Below are positions 60,107 through 64,000 of a stretch of 64,000 bases of DNA, in pieces. The stretch's first letter is position 1. Every line of letters begins with the position of its first letter. The DNA lies in contig SLCK01000004.1 in NCBI GenBank assembly GCA_007125845.1, forward strand, positions 1-64,000, written 5' to 3'. This stretch comes from Gemmatimonadota bacterium. GTDB taxonomy: Bacteria > Gemmatimonadota > Gemmatimonadetes > Longimicrobiales > Gaopeijiaceae. The notes under the pieces were generated by a model. That model did no database searches and was not told the DNA's origin. It was given only the letters and a program-made list of their open reading frames with translations. The position numbers were made by a program, and so were the translations under genes.

Positions 60107-61957
60107 ATGAGAGGTTCAAATCACGTAGAAATCCTTCACTCCGTCGGTTCCCGGGGCGCTTCGTTCCGACTCGTCCGAACGGTCGGCGCACTCGCACTGT
60201 TGTGGAGCGCGGGGGCGTGTGCCCTCGTCGGCGTCTCCGCGGATCCCCCGGCGCCGGCGGAGGCTCCGGCGGCGCTCGATGCCCCGCCGATTCGCGATGG
60301 AGTCAGTCGGGCCGAAGAGGCGATGCTCGTGGCCGAGCTGGTCATGGAAGGTGAGGCGCTCCTGGCCGACGGCAATGCGAGCGGAGCCGCCGAGCGGGCC
60401 CGGGCCGTGGAGGCCCGGTACGCGGAGGCCGACGGGTCCTCTCTCGCGCTCTGGCTCCTCGCAAGGGCCGCCCGGGAGCTCGAGGAGTGGGATGAAAGCC
60501 TTTCCGCCATCGAGCGCTTCGCCGACATTCTCCCGGAGGCCGATCCCCGCTTCGCTGAGGCGAAGTTGCTGGGGGCGGAGCTGATACGGGAGTCGGGCGC
60601 TCCCGGTTGGGTGGAAGCGCTCTTCGAGGTGCCGCCGGAAGCCGAACCTCATGTGCTCGAACAGGTCGACGAGGTGGCGGCGGCCTGGGCTCGGCAGATG
60701 GAAACCTTCGTTCTCCGGGATCTGGTGGTCGAGGCCCCGCGCCACCCCAGGATCCTTCCCGTCTTTCTCGTGGAGCTCTCGATCCGCAGGCATCTGGCGG
60801 GTGACGAGGCGGAATCTCGGCGGTTGGCCGAGGAGGCGATGGGGCTCGCACCGGGGGAAGAGATGGCCTCAAGGGCCACCGCGGTCCTCGAGGGCCGGGT
60901 GGACGAAGAGCTCGTGGTGAGCGCGGTGCTCGGTGCGGTGCTTCCGGAGTCGGGGTCGCCCGCGGTGCGCCAACTCGCCCAGGAGATCCGGGACGGAATC
61001 GAGGTGGCGCTGGTGGTCAATGAGAGCAACGGTGGATTCCCTGCCCAACTGAGCTTCATGGACGACGGGGGGGATCCTTCGCGTGTCTCCCAGGCGATCG
61101 CCACCCTCGAGCAGGACGGCGTCGTCGGAGTCGTGGGTCCCCTCATGGATCCCCTCGTGGGGCCGGCGGGCCAGGCCCGATCGAACTCCATCGTGATCCT
61201 TTCGCCGACCGCCCGGATGCTTCCCGAAGGTTCCGAAGGACTTTTCTCCCTGACCGGTGTCGATCCGGAGGCCGGTCGGGTGCTCGCCGAGGCGGTCCTC
61301 GACCAAGGTGTGCGCAACGTCGTCGTCCTCCACGCCTCCTCACCCGAAGTGAGCGCGGAGGCGCGCTGGTTCAGCGAAGCCTTCCAGGCCGGTGGCGGTT
61401 CCATCACCCGCACCCTCAGTTACTCCCCAGGGGCCGCCAGCATCCAGGGGCCTCTTCAGCAGGTGGTTCAGATACGTCCCGACGGCCTGGTCCTCTTCGT
61501 CCCCCAGGACGACATTCCGCGGCTGGGGCCGCAGATCGCCTACTACGGGGTCGACGATCTCCCGAACCTCAGGCTTTTCGCCGGTGAATCGTGGAGCTCG
61601 GAGCCGATCCTCGAGGGTATGTCCACCCGCCACACTGATGGTTTCATCTCCGTCTCCGCGAGGACGTCCACGGGCGACTTCGGGCCGGGGTGGGACGCGT
61701 TCGTGGTGGCCTATGAAGAGCACTTTCGCCGCACCCTGCGCTCTCCGATGCCCGCATTGGGCTACGACGCGGCGCGCCTGCTCCTGACCGCTGCCCGCCT
61801 CGGGGGCGGAACGCCCGAAGGCACGCGCCGGGCGCTCGAGGAGATCGACGACTTCCCGGGCGCGACCGGTCAGCTCTCCGTGCGGGACGGTCGCATACAG
61901 CGGAGCTACGTTCCGGTCCGACTCGAGGGCGGTCGGATGATTCCGCTGGCTCCCTGA
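60107..61957 (+). CDS. LpoA-like/periplasmic-binding-fold lipoprotein with TPR region
   Basis: A 616-residue exported protein. The hydrophobic signal ends in a lipobox-like LLWSAGAC. A TPR-like helical region spans about residues 60-270. The C-terminal half (about 290-616) has a type 1 periplasmic-binding fold of the penicillin-binding protein activator/leucine-binding type: EVALVVNESNGG, VVGVVGPLMDPLVGP, SPTARMLPEG and YDAARLLLTAARL. LpoA-like proteins activate class A penicillin-binding proteins. Related proteins bind small ligands, so this is a family-level call. The start ATG 60107 has GGAG 5 nt upstream. The signal-free extension to 60056 is rejected. Confidence 0.85.
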   Translation: MRGSNHVEILHSVGSRGASFRLVRTVGALALLWSAGACALVGVSADPPAPAEAPAALDAPPIRDGVSRAEEAMLVAELVMEGEALLADGNASGAAERARAVEARYAEADGSSLALWLLARAARELEEWDESLSAIERFADILPEADPRFAEAKLLGAELIRESGAPGWVEALFEVPPEAEPHVLEQVDEVAAAWARQMETFVLRDLVVEAPRHPRILPVFLVELSIRRHLAGDEAESRRLAEEAMGLAPGEEMASRATAVLEGRVDEELVVSAVLGAVLPESGSPAVRQLAQEIRDGIEVALVVNESNGGFPAQLSFMDDGGDPSRVSQAIATLEQDGVVGVVGPLMDPLVGPAGQARSNSIVILSPTARMLPEGSEGLFSLTGVDPEAGRVLAEAVLDQGVRNVVVLHASSPEVSAEARWFSEAFQAGGGSITRTLSYSPGAASIQGPLQQVVQIRPDGLVLFVPQDDIPRLGPQIAYYGVDDLPNLRLFAGESWSSEPILEGMSTRHTDGFISVSARTSTGDFGPGWDAFVVAYEEHFRRTLRSPMPALGYDAARLLLTAARLGGGTPEGTRRALEEIDDFPGATGQLSVRDGRIQRSYVPVRLEGGRMIPLAP

Positions 61958-62005
61958 TCCGATAGGTCGGAGGGAGGGGCTGGACTTCAACAACCCTTCT
62001 CCCCC

Positions 62006-63001
62006 ATGCGTCACTGCGTTTACTGCGACGAGGCCCTGGGAGAGGGCGAACCCGAGCTTTCCGACTCGGGGCGGCGCCATGCGTACGACCCCCATCTTGG
62101 ACGCCTCTGGGAGATCTGCTCCCGCTGCACGCGCTGGAATCCCGTCCCTCTCGCGTTGCGTTGGGAGGCGTTGGACTCCTGGGAGGCCCGGGTCCAGAGG
62201 AAAGGGAAGGCCATCCTGGAAACCAAGCACCTCGCCCTCGTCCGCGTGGGGGAGGCGGAGGTCGTACGGGTCACCCGTCCTCCCCTCGTGGAATGGGGGG
62301 GATGGCGCTACGGGACCCGGCTTCCCGCATTCCAGAAGCCTCAGCGGTTCCTGGACCGGCTGCTGGGATCGCTGCCCCCGGCACCTCTCGACGGCTATGA
62401 GCCGTTTGGACTGGCCACCCCGGTGGGCGGGGGCTGGGAAGAGGAGGGACGATCCCGCTGGCTGGTCTCCCCCTTCCTGGAGAAGGCCCAGCCGCTCACT
62501 TTCGGTTTCGCTTCCGTCCCGTTCGCCCGGCGGTGCCCCTCCTGCGGCGTTCCGATGCCGCTCAATCCGTGGGATTTCCAGGAGGTCGCCTTCCAGGTGA
62601 GCTCGAACAGGGTGGGGGTCGAAGCCACATGCGCGCACTGTCGCGATCGGGTCTTTCTCCGACTCCGCGAGGCGCGTCCTGCCCTCCGCATGGGCCTCGG
62701 TATCCTCGACAGCGACCGCGGCGCTCGCATGGTGGGGGAGGAGGCCGGGGTGGCTCTCGACCGGGTTGGTGGCCACTCGGGGCTCCTGAGGGGACTCGGA
62801 CGCCTGGGCGCGCCTCTGGGCGAGCTGGGTCGCACGGAACGAGTGGCGCTCGGAATCGCCCTCGACCTGGAGGCGGAGGCGGAGGCGCTGGAGGCCGAGT
62901 GGAGAGAGGCGGAGGAGATCGCGTCGATCATGGACGGGGAGCTGACCGAGGTGCCGGGATTTCGGGAGTTCCGGGCGCGGGTGCTCGGGGAGCTCGGGTG
63001 A
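62006..63001 (+). CDS. Zinc-ribbon protein of unknown function
   Basis: A 331-residue cytosolic protein. Four CxxC pairs (CVYCDEA at residues 4-7, CSRC near 38, CPSC near 178 and CAHC near 211) suggest two four-cysteine zinc sites. The middle carries basic residues (RVQRKGKAILETKHLALVRV), and the C-terminal 60 residues are a Glu/Ala-rich helix (ALEAEWREAEEIASIMDGEL). No known family is recognised. Its stop overlaps the RNA methyltransferase start, hinting at an RNA-related role. Confidence 0.82.
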   Translation: MRHCVYCDEALGEGEPELSDSGRRHAYDPHLGRLWEICSRCTRWNPVPLALRWEALDSWEARVQRKGKAILETKHLALVRVGEAEVVRVTRPPLVEWGGWRYGTRLPAFQKPQRFLDRLLGSLPPAPLDGYEPFGLATPVGGGWEEEGRSRWLVSPFLEKAQPLTFGFASVPFARRCPSCGVPMPLNPWDFQEVAFQVSSNRVGVEATCAHCRDRVFLRLREARPALRMGLGILDSDRGARMVGEEAGVALDRVGGHSGLLRGLGRLGAPLGELGRTERVALGIALDLEAEAEALEAEWREAEEIASIMDGELTEVPGFREFRARVLGELG

Positions 63002-64000
63002 CCGGGAAGGTGCGTGACAGCGAGCCGGTGGAGGTCCGGATTCACGGGATCGGATCAGAGGGGGCCGGCGTCGGAAGACTTCCGGATGGCCGAGCGGTAT
63101 TCGTGCACCGCACCGCGCCGGGCGATCGAGTCCTGCTCGATCTGGAGCGCGAGGCGCCCCGGTGGGCGCGGGGACGCCTTCTGGAGATCCTCGAGGAGGG
63201 GGAGGGGAGACGGATCCCCCCCTGTCCCCACTACGCGCGCTGCGGGGGATGCACCCTGGAGCACCTGGAGTACACCGCGCAGCTCGACTTCAAGCAGCAG
63301 ATGGTGCTGGACGCGCTGCGGCGAATCGGGAAGATCGAAGGCGCCCCGGCGGTCGAGATTCATCCCTCTCCCAGGGAGTTTCGGTACCGCAACAAGGTGA
63401 CCTTCACCCTGAAGCGCCTCGGGGACGGAGGCGTCGTGGCGGGCTTCCACGAATTGGATGCGCCGGGTTTCATCGTGGACATCGGGGGGAACTGCCTCCT
63501 CCCGGAGGAACCGATCGCCGAGGTCTGGGAGGCATTGAGGGGAGCATGGGGCCAGGGAGCGGATCGGCTCCCCGGGGCCCGGCAGCTCCGCATCACGCTC
63601 CGGGGAACCCGTTCGGGACGCGTCCTCCTGCTTGTGACGGGGGGAAGCGATCCGGGGAGATCGGCGTCGCTTCTCAGCGCCTCCGACCGGTTGGACGCAA
63701 TCTGGTGGGCGCCGAGCGGGACGTCCGCCGCTCCTCGGCTCGTCGCCGGGCAGGCCCGGATCGAGGAGGTCTGGTACGGGGAGCGCGTCGAGATCCGCCC
63801 GGATGCGTTCCTGCAGGTGAACCGGGAGGCGGCCACCCTCCTGCATGACCTGGTCCTGCGGGAGGTCGGCGCGCCTCGGGGACTCCGGATCGTGGACGCG
63901 TACTGCGGCTCGGGAGTGTACGGCCGCAGGCTGGCAGCCCACGGGGCCGAGGCCGTCGGGATCGAGCTCGACCCCGGCGCTGCGGCGATGGCCCGCGAGC
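62998..64000 (+). CDS. rlmD: 23S rRNA (uracil-5-)-methyltransferase, RlmD/TrmA family (3' end outside the window)
   Basis: The frame starts with GTG 62998 in a GTGA overlap and runs open to the window edge (334 codons). An N-terminal TRAM-like OB domain (GIGSEGAGVGRLPDGRAVFV) is followed by a [4Fe-4S] motif CPHYARCGGC (C-x5-C-x2-C) with a later Cys in GGNCLLPEE. SAM motif I is AYCGSGVYG. The catalytic Cys/Glu end is missing because of the window edge. The enzyme makes 5-methyluridine in rRNA or tRNA. RlmD, RlmC and TrmA cannot be separated here. Confidence 0.9.
   Translation, partial: MTGKVRDSEPVEVRIHGIGSEGAGVGRLPDGRAVFVHRTAPGDRVLLDLEREAPRWARGRLLEILEEGEGRRIPPCPHYARCGGCTLEHLEYTAQLDFKQQMVLDALRRIGKIEGAPAVEIHPSPREFRYRNKVTFTLKRLGDGGVVAGFHELDAPGFIVDIGGNCLLPEEPIAEVWEALRGAWGQGADRLPGARQLRITLRGTRSGRVLLLVTGGSDPGRSASLLSASDRLDAIWWAPSGTSAAPRLVAGQARIEEVWYGERVEIRPDAFLQVNREAATLLHDLVLREVGAPRGLRIVDAYCGSGVYGRRLAAHGAEAVGIELDPGAAAMARE

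Noticed and set aside
1-64000. tRNA, rRNA, insertion sequences, CRISPR arrays
   Set aside because: None was seen by reading. A tRNAscan/Infernal run would be decisive for small RNAs, which I cannot exclude.

Overview
This is a GC-rich bacterial chromosomal window, densely coding on both strands, from a Gram-negative-type organism: it has outer-membrane-like proteins, lipoproteins and an LpoA-like envelope protein. Gene content and style (aa3-type oxidase with two subunit III genes, Tex, a tyrA-aroA-cmk-rpsA block, many alternative GTG/TTG starts) would fit Gemmatimonadota or a neighbouring phylum. No marker gene settles this, so the assignment is inference. I saw no rRNA, tRNA, CRISPR array or insertion sequence.

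Layout. 1-5359: 3' end of a beta-barrel-like protein, then an aa3-type cytochrome c oxidase operon (subunits II, I, III, a second III, IV, plus a small two-helix protein). 5417-10940: geranylgeranyl-reductase-type flavoprotein, a decayed M14 carboxypeptidase, a pilin-like protein, an M23 peptidase and Tex. 11235-18658: a co-directional group of exported proteins (soluble quinoprotein dehydrogenase, Asp-box propeller, serine beta-lactamase-like hydrolase, cytochrome c-PQQ fusion) ending in a methyltransferase. 18717-19217: a small outer-membrane-type protein.

19394-43095 is the highlight: an 18-gene extracellular contractile injection system (eCIS, Afp/PVC/MAC-like) on the minus strand, mostly linked by 4-nt start/stop overlaps. 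In order of translation it encodes a DUF4255 cap-type protein, an unknown, an oversized sheath, two tube proteins, a DUF5908 small protein, a LysM baseplate protein, a VgrG-like spike, PAAR, gp25, two large baseplate proteins, a P2-gpI-like protein, an unknown coiled-coil protein (possible fibre), a tape measure, an AAA+ ATPase, a 1379-residue DUF4157 protein with a C-terminal HNH nuclease-like domain (likely cargo toxin), and a PGRP-type amidase. A SARP/BTAD regulator lies just upstream.

44377-47545: a ferric-reductase-like flavocytochrome coupled to a TrkA-type potassium channel. 47690-51936: a sigma-54 activator with a degenerate receiver, followed by a TPR protein and two lipoproteins. 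Two near-consensus -24/-12 promoters lie directly before these genes and suggest a self-contained sigma-54 regulon. 51987-64000: a CopC-CopD fusion, RNase Z, a small unknown, tyrA, aroA, cmk, rpsA, an LpoA-like lipoprotein, a zinc-ribbon protein and the 5' part of an RlmD/TrmA-type RNA methyltransferase that runs off the window.
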